Assembly (NCBI GenBank): GCA_021771715.1
Contig: JAETOO010000001.1
Span: 186,001-250,000, forward strand
DNA from: Oscillospiraceae bacterium
Lineage (GTDB): Bacteria; Bacillota; Clostridia; Lachnospirales; Lachnospiraceae
Direction: 5' to 3'
Length of the DNA stretch: 64,000 nucleotides
A program made the translations under genes and the position numbers. Numbering within the stretch: position 1 is the stretch's first letter; each line of letters starts with the position of its first letter. The notes under the pieces were generated by a model that saw nothing but the letters and a program-made list of their open reading frames with translations, was not told where the DNA came from and ran no database searches. This document shows positions 48,865 to 57,110 of the stretch, one piece after another.

Positions 48865-48928
48865 TTCCGTGAATGAATTTTATTTCGCTATTTTTCTTCA
48901 TTCGCGAACAATTCTTTCCTTTCGCGAA
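48865..48928. promoter_or_regulatory. TTCGCGAA palindromes between the pilus operon and the LytTR gene
   Basis: TTCGCGAA occurs at 48901-48908 and 48921-48928, exactly 20 bp apart (about two helical turns). Related half-sites lie nearby (TTCGCTA at 48884, TTCCGTGAA near 48866). Phased sites between divergent genes are typical operators. The rest of the 48627-49096 gap is AT-rich; a TATAAT-like -10 for the operon may lie at 48774-48779, without a clear -35. Confidence 0.5.
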
Positions 48929-48976
48929 TAGTCAGCCGGTTTCCGCGTGCCTCGGAAGCAAGAAGTCAGATTTTTC

Positions 48977-49005
48977 TTGACATTTTCCGGGAAATCATCC
49001 ACAAT
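48977..49005 (+). promoter_or_regulatory. Promoter of the LytTR gene
   Basis: A perfect TTGACA (48977-48982) and a weak CACAAT (49000-49005) are 17 bp apart, about 92 bp upstream of the start codon and downstream of the TTCGCGAA sites. Confidence 0.5.
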
Positions 49006-49096
49006 AAAACTATTGCTTTCCTGTCACAAAAACAGGCACAGCAGCACAGGGTCATGGGAACCCTTTACAGACTATACTTTCAGGGGGCGCACAGAC

Positions 49097-49465
49097 ATGG
49101 CAGTAAAAAATCCCACCACGATCAACCTGATCGTCGGCAGGCAGGAGCGGACGATCTTCATCAATTCGATCCTCTACGCGGAAGTGCAGGACAAGCTCTG
49201 CACCATCCATCTGACGAAAAATGAGACCCTTTCCGTCTTTCTGTCGATTGCCTCTCTGGCGGCGCTGCTGCCGGAAAAAGCCTTTTTGAGGGCCAGCCGG
49301 AACTGCCTGGTAGCCCTGCAGTACATCCAGTGCATTGACGAAACCGATATCATCCTCTTCAATGCCGACCGGATCCCGTACAGCCGCCGACGCAAGACCT
49401 CTGTCTACCAGGCGTTTCAGGAATATCTCTCCTCAAAAACCTTTTCTGAGAAATCCACCGCCTAG
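49097..49465 (+). CDS. LytTR-domain regulator, cut from a PAS domain by an in-frame UAG
   Basis: A 122-residue protein starting MAVKNPTTINLIVGRQERTI at the ATG 49097, with AGGGGG upstream; an earlier in-frame start at 48947 would read through promoter DNA. The LytTR domain spans most of the protein (SILYAEVQDKLCTIHLTKNE, AFLRASRNCLVALQYIQCID, YSRRRKTSVYQAFQEYL). It ends at TAG 49463-49465, and the same frame continues without a stop into a PAS-like domain. It is divergent from the pilus operon and therefore a likely regulator of it. Confidence 0.85.
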   Translation: MAVKNPTTINLIVGRQERTIFINSILYAEVQDKLCTIHLTKNETLSVFLSIASLAALLPEKAFLRASRNCLVALQYIQCIDETDIILFNADRIPYSRRRKTSVYQAFQEYLSSKTFSEKSTA

Positions 49466-49897
49466 GCGCTCGATCTCTACTCTGAGTTCTCCTGCTTCAA
49501 CCACTGTCCGTACGCGTTCTGCATTTTCGAGGTGTCCGTACGCGAGGACAAGGGGATGCAGGAATTCTATGTCCGCTATGCGAACGACGCCATCGCGGCT
49601 GCCCTGCGCATGCCGCTCTCCCGGCTGATCAACACGCCGCTCTCGCAGATCGTGGGGTTTCACTACGGGAATCTGTTCCGTATGGTCGCGCGCACAGCGC
49701 TCGCGGGCGGCCACTATGACCAGTTCTGGCATGAGAGCGCTTCGAACCGCCTCATGCACGTCGCGTTCTATCAGCCGCACTACGGTTTCTGCGCCTGCAT
49801 GTTCATTCCGACCACGGAAGAACAGATGTCTCTCTCCGTACTGCCCTACGAGCAGCCGGATCTCGAGGGCTCTCTCTCTGCCTCACCCAAAATCTGA
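49466..49897 (+). pseudogene. Detached PAS domain in frame after the LytTR stop codon
   Basis: The frame immediately after TAG 49463-49465 reads LYSEFSCFNHCPYAFCIFEV, then ANDAIAAALRMPLSRLINTP and ends with HVAFYQPHYGFCACMFIPTT, the pattern of a PAS domain as found in Lachnospiraceae signalling proteins. The first possible start codon is GTG 49532 (then ATG 49553), inside the domain and after its first strand, without a clear ribosome binding site. So this is most likely the second half of one LytTR-PAS protein, interrupted by a nonsense codon or produced by readthrough; an independent 121-residue gene is less likely. Confidence 0.7.
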
Positions 49898-50013
49898 CAT
49901 TTCCGGTTGTTCTCCCTCCTCTCCAGGGTATATAATGGAAGTACGGAACGGCTGCGGCGCCTCCGACCGGAGATACCTGCGGCAGGTTCACGAACCTATG
50001 GGAGGGATTTGCA

Positions 50014-51183
50014 ATGGCTATCAAACTGAACAAAGAATTTAACGGCGTCGTCTTTGCGCCGCGCCGGGAGGAGATCAAGCCCGGCCCCGGCGTCCTCTAT
50101 CCGCGCGTCATGGAGCTGCAGCACGCAGGCGAGGCAAACGGGACGCTGCTCGCGACCTTCGAGTCCTACAAGCAGACGGAGCCCGCTGTCATTCCGATCT
50201 ACAAAAGCACAGACGGCGGGAAGACCTGGGCGCATCTGAGCGATGTCTCCGACACGAAAAACGGCTGGGGCATGCGTTTTCAGCCCATGCTCTTCGAGCT
50301 GCCGCAGCCCTGCGGCGATCTGCCAGAGGGGGCGATCCTCTTTGCAGGCAACTCGATCCCGATGCAGGCCTTCGAAAAGGGGAATCCGCCTGATTTTGTC
50401 GGGACGGAGCTGCAGCTCTACGTGAGCCTCGACCGCGGCGAGACGTGGACGTACCGCTCCTCCTTCGCGTACGGCGGCGTCCCGGTCGAGTACAACTGGG
50501 ACTGCATGGGCCCTGTCTGGGAGCCGTTTCTCTACCTCAACGGCTACGGCGAGCTGACGGCTGTGTTCTCTGACGAGAAGCCGCACACCGGGCGCGTCCT
50601 GAACCAGTGCCTTGCGGTCGTCTCCTCCCCGGACGGCGGGCGGACGTGGAACGAGCAGCACCTCGTCGTCGCGATCCCGGACGGCATCAAGCGTCCCGGC
50701 ATGGCGATCGTCACAAAGCTGCCGAACGGCAAATACTTCATGTGCTACGAGATCGTGAACACACCGGATGAAGGCATCCACTTCAAGCTCTCCGACGACG
50801 GCATGGATTTCGGCGATCCCGCCTCCTACGGGACAAGAGCCGAGACGGCGGACGGCGCGTACGTCGGCAGTATGCCCTACTGTGTCTGGACCTCGAACGG
50901 CGGACCAAACGGGGCCATCATCCTGAGCGGCAAGCGCGACAACGGCTGGCTGGGCCTGCGCGACCCCGGCAAATTCCTCGTCAACTACAACCTCGGCGAA
51001 GGCCCGTGGGAGCAGGCAGACATGCTCGTCTCCTACGACTCCCGCATCCACCAGGCCGGCTGGAGCATGGGCATGGCCGTCATCGCTCACGACACCAAAC
51101 TGATCCAGCTCGCACCGGTACAGATGGACCCGACACTCCTGCAAATCTCGTACGGAATTGCGTCCATAGAGACAACGGACTAA
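50014..51183 (+). CDS. Sialidase/exo-arabinanase-like six-bladed beta-propeller hydrolase
   Basis: A 389-residue protein with repeated Asp-box (BNR) motifs (KSTDGGKTWAH, VSLDRGETWTY, SSPDGGRTWNE) and no signal peptide, so it should act in the cytoplasm. The length, the early PRVMELQHAGEANGTLLATF and WEPFLYLNGYGELTAVFSDE fit the exo-alpha-sialidase-like / GH93 exo-arabinanase group of family members. The enzyme would release terminal sugars from a short oligosaccharide taken up into the cell. Substrate choice between sialic acid and arabinose cannot be made by eye. It is transcribed alone, upstream of a palindromic repeat. Confidence 0.78.
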   Translation: MAIKLNKEFNGVVFAPRREEIKPGPGVLYPRVMELQHAGEANGTLLATFESYKQTEPAVIPIYKSTDGGKTWAHLSDVSDTKNGWGMRFQPMLFELPQPCGDLPEGAILFAGNSIPMQAFEKGNPPDFVGTELQLYVSLDRGETWTYRSSFAYGGVPVEYNWDCMGPVWEPFLYLNGYGELTAVFSDEKPHTGRVLNQCLAVVSSPDGGRTWNEQHLVVAIPDGIKRPGMAIVTKLPNGKYFMCYEIVNTPDEGIHFKLSDDGMDFGDPASYGTRAETADGAYVGSMPYCVWTSNGGPNGAIILSGKRDNGWLGLRDPGKFLVNYNLGEGPWEQADMLVSYDSRIHQAGWSMGMAVIAHDTKLIQLAPVQMDPTLLQISYGIASIETTD

Positions 51184-51189
51184 ACAATA

Positions 51190-51236
51190 GACAAGCCATG
51201 CACGATCTCTTTTTCGAGACACGCGCATGGCTTGTC
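51190..51236 (+). terminator. Hairpin after the sialidase-like gene
   Basis: GACAAGCCATGC and GCATGGCTTGTC form a perfect 12-bp stem. No T tract follows, so it may also be part of the adjacent repeat, whose left end overlaps it. Confidence 0.45.
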
Positions 51237-51581
51237 ACAGTTCAGCCCGCCACCCTCAAAGAAGAATGCAAGGCCACCGAAACACGACTATCGCGAGTCT
51301 TTACAAGCCCGCCACCGTCAGAGAAGAATGCAGGGCCGCCGGAACGCGACTATCGCGAGTCTTTACAAGCACTTAGGTCTCAGAAGGCCGGAGCATCTGT
51401 AAAAATTCTGCCTTCCGGCAGAATTTTTAGCCGGCACTGTCCGAGCAAAATGTGCATCAAGCACATTTTGTGAGTTGCCGGCGGCAGATGCGCAGACCTT
51501 CTGAGACCTTAGTGCTTGTAGACGAGCGATTCGGAGCGTTCCGGCGGCCCTGCATTCTTCTCGTCCGCGTTGCCAAAACTC
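51234..51581. repeat. MITE-like palindromic element, copy 2
   Basis: Starts with GTCACAGTTCAGCC (one mismatch to copy 1). A 61-bp unit is tandemly duplicated (51248-51308 and 51309-51369). Arms at 51321-51388 and 51497-51562 are long inverted repeats of each other (GAGAAGAATGCAGGGCCGCC against its complement). Two perfect inner hairpins lie at about 51401-51429 (AAAATTCTGCC/GGCAGAATTTT) and 51446-51471. No coding function is visible. The right terminal repeat is diverged. Confidence 0.8.
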
Positions 51582-51590
51582 AATTTCCTC

Positions 51591-54032
51591 CTAAAACGAC
51601 ACCTTCCCCCTTCCACTCTCCTTCGACTGATAAAGCGCGCGGTCCGCCGCCTCATACAGACTGTCGAACGTCCCGCACTCCTCACTCAGAAACGCCCCAC
51701 CCATCGACAGACTCGTCCCGCCCTGCTTATGGGCCGTCAGCGTCAGATTAATCTTATCGCAGATCTGCAGGGCCCGCTCAACCATCCGCTCCTTTGGCGT
51801 GTCATTCTTGAAGAACAGCATCGCAGCAAACTCGTCCCCGCCCATGCGGCAGGCGAAGTCGTCCTTGCGCAGCGACGTCAGCAGCGTCTGTGCCACCATG
51901 ATCAAGAACTCATCCCCGGCGTGGTGCCCGTAGGTGTCGTTGTACTCCTTGAACCGGTCCACATCCATCATCAGCATCATCGCCTGCATCCCGCCGGAGA
52001 GCAGCCGCGTCTCCACGTCGTTCTTGAACGCCTCGTGGTGCAGCAATCCGGTCAGCGAATCCCTGCGGAACTTGTTCTCCCAGCGCTCGAGCCGCCTGGA
52101 CGCCTTGCTCTGCTCGATCTGTATGATGGACTGCACTGAGTACGTCGCCGTGCTGTCGCTTATGATGATCTCGGTGCGCTCCTTGCCCGCAGCCGAATCG
52201 TAAAACCGTCTCCCGTAGCAGAAGACGTAGACCGACCTGCCGTCCTTGCGGCGGATCCGGTGCTCAATGTAGGCCGACGAGTGCCTGCCCGCCTCCTCGC
52301 GCACCAGATTCACGTAGTCCGCGCGGTCCTCCTCGAAAATCAGGTCGTACTGCGTCAAGCACCGCTCCTCCACCTCCCGGCGCGTATATCCGGTCAGCTG
52401 CTCAAACGCCTCGTCCACCTCGACAATCTGAAACTCCATGTCCACGATATAGCGGCTGTAGCGCATCGCATGGACATGAGGCACTTTCTGGCTCAGGGAT
52501 TCCTGGGACTCGGAGGACCACTGCAACGTGTTCTCCCCCTTCTTCTCCCTGCCCTCCTCCAGCTTCAGGTACACCGGAGCCTCCTCCATCAGAATCTGCA
52601 GGAACTCCGAGACGATCGCCGGGTCGAACTGTGTCCCGGCGCAGCGCTTCAGCTCCCGGCACGCCTGCTCAAAGGTCATCGCGCTGCGGTACGGGCGGTC
52701 GCTGACCATCGCGTCATACGCGTCCACGACCGCGATCACGCGAGACAGCAACGGAATGCTCTCCTTGCTCAGCCCGTCCGGATAGCCCTTACCGTCCCAG
52801 CGCTCATGGTGGTAGAGAATCATCTCCGCGATGCCGTTCAGCTCCGCGGAACTCTTCGCGATCTCATAGCCCTTCTCCACATGCGTTTTCAGCACACCCC
52901 ACTCCGCGTCCGTCAGCCGCCCCGGCTTGTTCAGGATCTCGGGCGGTATGCCGATCTTTCCGATGTCGTGCAGGATCGCGAGCAGCGCCAGATGGCTCTG
53001 CTGCTCCTCGGTCAGCCCCAGCCGCCTGCCCAGCTTGCCGCCAAGCTTCTGCGTCCTGCGCACGTGCGCCTCCGTATCCTTGTCGCACTCCTGCAGCGTC
53101 CGCACGAGTGAGTACAGCACGTCCGAGTGCCGGGAATTGTGGTCGAGCAGTTTGCGCGTGCGCAGCGCATCCATCGCGGCGCGCACCGTGTCGCTGCGCT
53201 TCTCCGACGGCTCCTGGCGCTTGATGCTGCACTGGAAGCAGATCGTTTTTCCCAGAAACGGCTCTTTTTTCAGCGCGTCTTCCATCCGTTCCAGATACGA
53301 GCGAACCGCCTCCTCGCTCTCTTCCTCGCAGACCGCAATCAGGATCGCCTCGCGGCCGCGGACAAAGCAGGTGCCCGCCGGAAAACAGCTCCGCAGCTGC
53401 CGCGCGAGCGTCTGAATCGCGCGGTCACCCCCGCTGCGCCCGAACTCGCTGTTGAGATCTGTCAGCCCGTTGATATCGCACGCCGCTGCGATCACCGCTT
53501 TGCCGCGCTCCTTCTCCTCCTGCTTTTTGTAGAATTCCCATTCATAGAAGCCGGTCAGCGCGTCGTACTCGGCGCTCAGCTCTGTGTAGATGAAAAGCCG
53601 TCCGAGCATCTCGCCCTTCTTGCCGGGAAGCACGCTGTAATCGCACCGCATCGGGCGGATCCGCTCGCCATCGTCCGGATAGCACAGAAGCGAGTATTTG
53701 CGCCCGTCCGCCCCGAGCGTCAGCAGCTCGCCGGCCTCCCCCGGCTCAAACAGACCGATCAGATCGCCGATCGCCGGGTGGCCGCCCCACTCCATGCCGC
53801 AGAACAGCTCGCGCGCCTTCTCATTTTCCAGGATCAGCTTGTTCTCACAGTCAAACAGCAAAAATCCCTGGTCGATGTTTGCAAGAATGTGGTGGTACCG
53901 CTCCTCCGTCAGGCCAGCCGGCCCAACGTCCTTCTTCGTCCTGGAATATTTTTTCTGACACAGCCAGGCAAACAGCAGATCTGACAAGATCACCGCGATA
54001 AACACGGCCAGCAAACCAATGTACAGCGGCAC
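51591..54032 (-). CDS. Membrane GGDEF/HD-GYP/PAS signalling protein
   Basis: An 813-residue protein. Order: a membrane helix (MPLYIGLLAVFIAVILSDLL), a PAS domain (ILANIDQGFLLFDCENKLIL), a degenerate GGDEF (about 165-280, active site RGREA in place of GGDEF), an HD-GYP domain (LLAILHDIGKIGIPPEILNK; MILYHHERWDGKGYPDGLSK), a second PAS (IVDMEFQIVEVDEAFEQLTG) and a C-terminal GGDEF with intact active site (ACRMGGDEFAAML). It should make and degrade c-di-GMP, with the balance set by the PAS inputs. A small-molecule ligand cannot be named. It stands alone. Confidence 0.92.
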   Translation of the reverse strand: MPLYIGLLAVFIAVILSDLLFAWLCQKKYSRTKKDVGPAGLTEERYHHILANIDQGFLLFDCENKLILENEKARELFCGMEWGGHPAIGDLIGLFEPGEAGELLTLGADGRKYSLLCYPDDGERIRPMRCDYSVLPGKKGEMLGRLFIYTELSAEYDALTGFYEWEFYKKQEEKERGKAVIAAACDINGLTDLNSEFGRSGGDRAIQTLARQLRSCFPAGTCFVRGREAILIAVCEEESEEAVRSYLERMEDALKKEPFLGKTICFQCSIKRQEPSEKRSDTVRAAMDALRTRKLLDHNSRHSDVLYSLVRTLQECDKDTEAHVRRTQKLGGKLGRRLGLTEEQQSHLALLAILHDIGKIGIPPEILNKPGRLTDAEWGVLKTHVEKGYEIAKSSAELNGIAEMILYHHERWDGKGYPDGLSKESIPLLSRVIAVVDAYDAMVSDRPYRSAMTFEQACRELKRCAGTQFDPAIVSEFLQILMEEAPVYLKLEEGREKKGENTLQWSSESQESLSQKVPHVHAMRYSRYIVDMEFQIVEVDEAFEQLTGYTRREVEERCLTQYDLIFEEDRADYVNLVREEAGRHSSAYIEHRIRRKDGRSVYVFCYGRRFYDSAAGKERTEIIISDSTATYSVQSIIQIEQSKASRRLERWENKFRRDSLTGLLHHEAFKNDVETRLLSGGMQAMMLMMDVDRFKEYNDTYGHHAGDEFLIMVAQTLLTSLRKDDFACRMGGDEFAAMLFFKNDTPKERMVERALQICDKINLTLTAHKQGGTSLSMGGAFLSEECGTFDSLYEAADRALYQSKESGRGKVSF

Positions 54033-54082
54033 GCCGCATCCCTCCCTTCTGCTTTGGCCGCAGTCCGCGGCCTGTTTTTCTT

Positions 54083-55231
54083 CTACCAGAGGAACGTCCC
54101 CTGTCCCTTCAGCTTGTACACTGCCTCCGCAAAGTAGTAGTCCGCGTAGGACATCGTGCCGTGGCGGATGCCGTCGTGGTAGGCGGCGGTGCAGTTCTGC
54201 ACAATCGCGTCACAGCCGCGGCTCCAGTCGGACCGTGTCTCGCCGATCGTCCGCAGGATCCGGAAGGCCGCCCTGCGGTACAGCTCGCGCTCGCACTCCG
54301 GCACCGCCTTCGCCAGCTCAAGCAGGCCTCCGGCGATCACGCACGCCCCGCACGAGTCCTCGAGCGCCGGGCTTTCGGGCTGGCGGAAGTCGCTCGGCAC
54401 GATGCCGCTCTCCGGGAGGCTGGCGATGCAGTAGTGCGCCACACGCTTCGCCGCATCCAGGTACTCCTGCCTGCCGGTGTGCAGATAGCTGATCGTAAAG
54501 CCGTACACCGCCCAGCCCTGGCCTCTGCTCCAGGACGAGCCGTCCGCGTAGCCCTGCCCGCCGTAGCTCTTCACCATCTCCCCGCTCTCCGGGTCGAACT
54601 CCACGATATGGCGGACGGAGCCGTCCGGGCGGACAAAGCAGCGCAGCGCCGTGTCCGCGTGGCGCATCGCGATGTGGCGGAACCGTGGATCCCTGCTCTC
54701 CTCCGACGCCCAGTACAGCAACGACAGGTTCATCAGGCAGTCGATGATCGCCCAGCCTCTCTGATCCTGCGCGCCGTCATTCCACGCCCGGATAAAATTG
54801 CCCGCCGGGTTGAACCGCCCCGCGAGCAGGTTCGCCGCGTGCATCGCCGTCCGTCTCGACCGCTCATTCCCGGTCAGCCGATAATCCGTCACCGCCGTCA
54901 GCACGTACATAAAGCCCACGTCGTGGTGCAACCCGTAGTAGTCCGTAAGACACTGCTCCAGCTTGTACTCCGCTCCTCTGGCGATCTCGGCGTACCGCTC
55001 CAGCCCCGTGTCCTGGTACAGCAGCCACATCAGGCCGCCCCAGAAGCCGTTCGTCCACCAGTTCAGTCCGTCGTCCAAATTCCAGTCTACCGTCTTGTCC
55101 GACCGGTCATCATAGCTGCCGTCCTGGCCCGTCGTGTACGGAATCTTATCCTTATTCTTCTCGCTCACCCACTCCATCTTCCCGCGGATTTTCCCGATCA
55201 TCTCATCCGCCCACAGCTCGTATCTATCCAT
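54083..55231 (-). CDS. GH88 unsaturated glucuronyl/rhamnogalacturonyl hydrolase
   Basis: About 382 residues starting MDRYELWADEMIGKIRGKME at the ATG 55229-55231, chosen because GGAGG lies six bases before it; an in-frame GTG at 55279 is unsupported. The (alpha/alpha)6 barrel family GH88 motifs are present: WTNGFWGGLMWLLYQ, LHHDVGFMY with the first catalytic Asp, GWAIIDCLMNL with the second, and SSWSRGQGWAVYGF. The enzyme hydrates the vinyl ether of unsaturated uronic acid products left by polysaccharide lyases. No signal peptide, so intracellular. No lyase gene is near. Confidence 0.9.
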   Translation of the reverse strand: MDRYELWADEMIGKIRGKMEWVSEKNKDKIPYTTGQDGSYDDRSDKTVDWNLDDGLNWWTNGFWGGLMWLLYQDTGLERYAEIARGAEYKLEQCLTDYYGLHHDVGFMYVLTAVTDYRLTGNERSRRTAMHAANLLAGRFNPAGNFIRAWNDGAQDQRGWAIIDCLMNLSLLYWASEESRDPRFRHIAMRHADTALRCFVRPDGSVRHIVEFDPESGEMVKSYGGQGYADGSSWSRGQGWAVYGFTISYLHTGRQEYLDAAKRVAHYCIASLPESGIVPSDFRQPESPALEDSCGACVIAGGLLELAKAVPECERELYRRAAFRILRTIGETRSDWSRGCDAIVQNCTAAYHDGIRHGTMSYADYYFAEAVYKLKGQGTFLW

Positions 55232-55295
55232 CAGCAGCCTCCATATTTTTTGCTTTTCATCCTGTTTTATTCCCTGCACAACTTCCGGTGCGGCA

Positions 55296-55383
55296 GCGTA
55301 TTCATTTTCCTCAGCTTCCGCAGCAGCATATTCATTTTCCCCAGCTTCTGCTGCAGCAGCACCTTCATTTTTCTCAGCATCCG
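55296..55383 (-). repeat. Three imperfect ~30-33 bp repeats upstream of the GH88 gene
   Basis: Units start at 55296, 55326 and 55359 and share TTCATTTTCC(T/C)CAGCTTC on the plus strand. They would read as Ala/Glu-rich (ENEYAAAEAE) in the GH88 frame, but no start codon supports translation. They lie between the GH88 and SGNH hydrolase genes. Confidence 0.6.
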
Positions 55384-55395
55384 GCCCGGAACTGC

Positions 55396-56058
55396 TTATC
55401 TCTGTGTCAGTTCCAGCGTCTCCCGCACGATCCCGCAGACGGCCTCCGCGAGCTTCCGGTGGCCTTCCTTAGACAGGTGAATGCAGTCCTTCACCGATAC
55501 CTCGGCGATCTTGCCCGCGTCGAGCACCTGCACGCCCGCGCGCCCCGCAAAGATCTTCTCGTACTCTCCGGCCAGCGCCCTGCTCTTTGTGATGGACTCT
55601 TCGTCGTACATCCCGTAAAACTCCGACTGCGGCAGTTCCTCCCGGACCGGCGCCGGTGCGATCACCAGCACCTCGGGCACCTTTCCCACCCAGTAGGTGT
55701 ACGGATTCTGAATCTGATTCACCAGATTCGACACGCCGATCGCGATCTCGCGCACGCACGGCGTGAAAATGTGCCGGATGTCGTTTGTCCCGAGCATCAG
55801 AATCACCATGTCCAGCGGCTGGTGGCTCAGCAAAAAGCAGTTCAGAAAACGGCTCCCGTTGCGGTCCGGCGAGGTCGGGTCGTCGTACATGACCGTCCTC
55901 CCGCACAGCCCCTCCTCTATGATCTTTGCCTCTCCCTCGAGCATGCTCTGCAGGACGCCGGTCCAGCGCTCGTCATCCGCGTAGCGGAAATTCGTCCCCT
56001 CCGGCTCCGGATTGTGCCCCCACGTGTTGGAATCGCCAAAACATAAAATTCGCTTCAT
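55396..56058 (-). CDS. SGNH/GDSL-family hydrolase (arylesterase-like)
   Basis: A 220-residue protein starting MKRILCFGDSNTWGHNPEPE. Block I is FGDSNTWG with the nucleophilic Ser, block II is the Gly of EEGLCGRTVMYDD, block III is MLGTNDIRH, and block V is VKDCIHLSKEGH with Asp and His. This is the common small esterase of the TAP/arylesterase group, usually acting on acetyl or short acyl esters of sugars. No signal peptide. It lies upstream of the GH88 gene on the same strand, which would fit deacetylation of oligosaccharides before hydrolysis. Confidence 0.93.
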   Translation of the reverse strand: MKRILCFGDSNTWGHNPEPEGTNFRYADDERWTGVLQSMLEGEAKIIEEGLCGRTVMYDDPTSPDRNGSRFLNCFLLSHQPLDMVILMLGTNDIRHIFTPCVREIAIGVSNLVNQIQNPYTYWVGKVPEVLVIAPAPVREELPQSEFYGMYDEESITKSRALAGEYEKIFAGRAGVQVLDAGKIAEVSVKDCIHLSKEGHRKLAEAVCGIVRETLELTQR

Positions 56059-56094
56059 CTCGCTTCTCCTTTCCGTCTGATCCCGGGCCGGTCC

Positions 56095-56934
56095 TTATTC
56101 CCAGATCCTGTCGGCATCATACACGATATTCCCCAGCTTGCCGTCCGCCCGCAGCTCCTGCGGGACGCATGCCTTTGCGATCAGTGCTTTGCGCCCCATG
56201 AAGTCAAAAGGCACATCGTCGCATCTCCCGGCCTTGATGTCCTCGCAGACCTCCAGCACCTCGTCGATCAGCGTCATCGGGTACTCCCGGCCCGGGCCGT
56301 GTGAGAGGTAGATCCGGTCGAAGCGCCCGGCCGCCTTCTCCTTGAGCGACTGCAGATTTTTCTCGTAGGCGGAAATTTTCAGCGAATAGTCGTCGAACAG
56401 GAAGGTGAAGGTGTTGCACGCATCCCCGGTGATCAGCGTGCGCTCCTCGGCGAGCAGCATGCAGACGGAGCCTCTTGTGTGCCCCGGGCATGCGAGAATC
56501 TCGATATGGATGCCGCCCAGGTCGAAGACATCCCCGTCCTTCAGATCCCGAAACGCGTCGCAGGACGTCACCGGAATGTAGTCCTCCGGCACGATCCCGG
56601 CGTACGCCGGCGCCTGGGATAGATAGCCCATCCGCACCGGCAGCGGGCAGTGCTGGTTGTAGATGTAGTCATCCGCGCGGTTCATGTACACCGTGTCGAA
56701 CTCCGGCGCTCCCAGCGCATGGTCGACATGGCCGTGCGTCAGCAGCACGATCACCGGCTTCTGCGTGAGCGTCTCCACGTACGCGCGCAGGCTGCCCGCC
56801 CCGCTCCCCGTGTCGATCAGCGCCGCCCGCTCGTCGCCCTCGACCAGATACATCTGCTCCCGCGTCAGGCCATAAATCCTCGTCACACGCTCTGTCACTT
56901 TTTCTGACTCAAATCGAACCATAGTCTTATCCAT
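56095..56934 (-). CDS. Metallo-beta-lactamase fold hydrolase
   Basis: A 279-residue protein. The metal-binding motif THGHVDHALGAPEF (HxHxDH) lies near residue 64, with the further ligands His in CPGHTRGSV and Asp in ITGDACNTF, and a C-terminal HGPG. The fold covers glyoxalases, RNases and many others. The pattern resembles unspecific clostridial MBL hydrolases and not RNase J or Z. Its role is unknown. Confidence 0.9.
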   Translation of the reverse strand: MDKTMVRFESEKVTERVTRIYGLTREQMYLVEGDERAALIDTGSGAGSLRAYVETLTQKPVIVLLTHGHVDHALGAPEFDTVYMNRADDYIYNQHCPLPVRMGYLSQAPAYAGIVPEDYIPVTSCDAFRDLKDGDVFDLGGIHIEILACPGHTRGSVCMLLAEERTLITGDACNTFTFLFDDYSLKISAYEKNLQSLKEKAAGRFDRIYLSHGPGREYPMTLIDEVLEVCEDIKAGRCDDVPFDFMGRKALIAKACVPQELRADGKLGNIVYDADRIWE

Positions 56935-56965
56935 CCTCTCCGCTACTTATTTTTGTCTGTATTCA

Positions 56966-57110
56966 TCATACGGTTTCTTTTGCTAATTCGCCCTCTTTAT
57001 ACATATTTCTTACATGCTTTTCTATTTCTTCTACAAATGATTGCTCAACAGGATACTTTTTAGCAATGTCTTCTCTAATTACTTCACTATCAGGTGCGAT
57101 TACTTTTCGT
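56966..57110 (-). pseudogene. AT-rich 3' fragment of an unknown gene
   Basis: The frame reads KVIAPDSEVIREDIAKKYPV, then QSFVEEIEKHVRNMYKEGEL and stops at 56966. It is AT-rich, unlike the surrounding GC-rich genes. Upstream the frame continues only inside the 3' end of the methyltransferase gene, where the sequence (PGGAQCPPPSSPG) is plainly an overlapping shadow. So a 3' gene fragment was joined to the methyltransferase end near 57105. Family not recognised. Confidence 0.55.

Noticed and set aside
48627-49096. Riboswitch or leader RNA upstream of the pilus operon
   Set aside because: I found no conserved riboswitch motif; the visible structure is limited to short palindromes that fit operators better.
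52260-53984. Long His/Arg-rich and Leu/Arg-rich plus-strand frames
   Set aside because: High-GC antisense shadows of the GGDEF/HD-GYP gene, lacking start sites and families.
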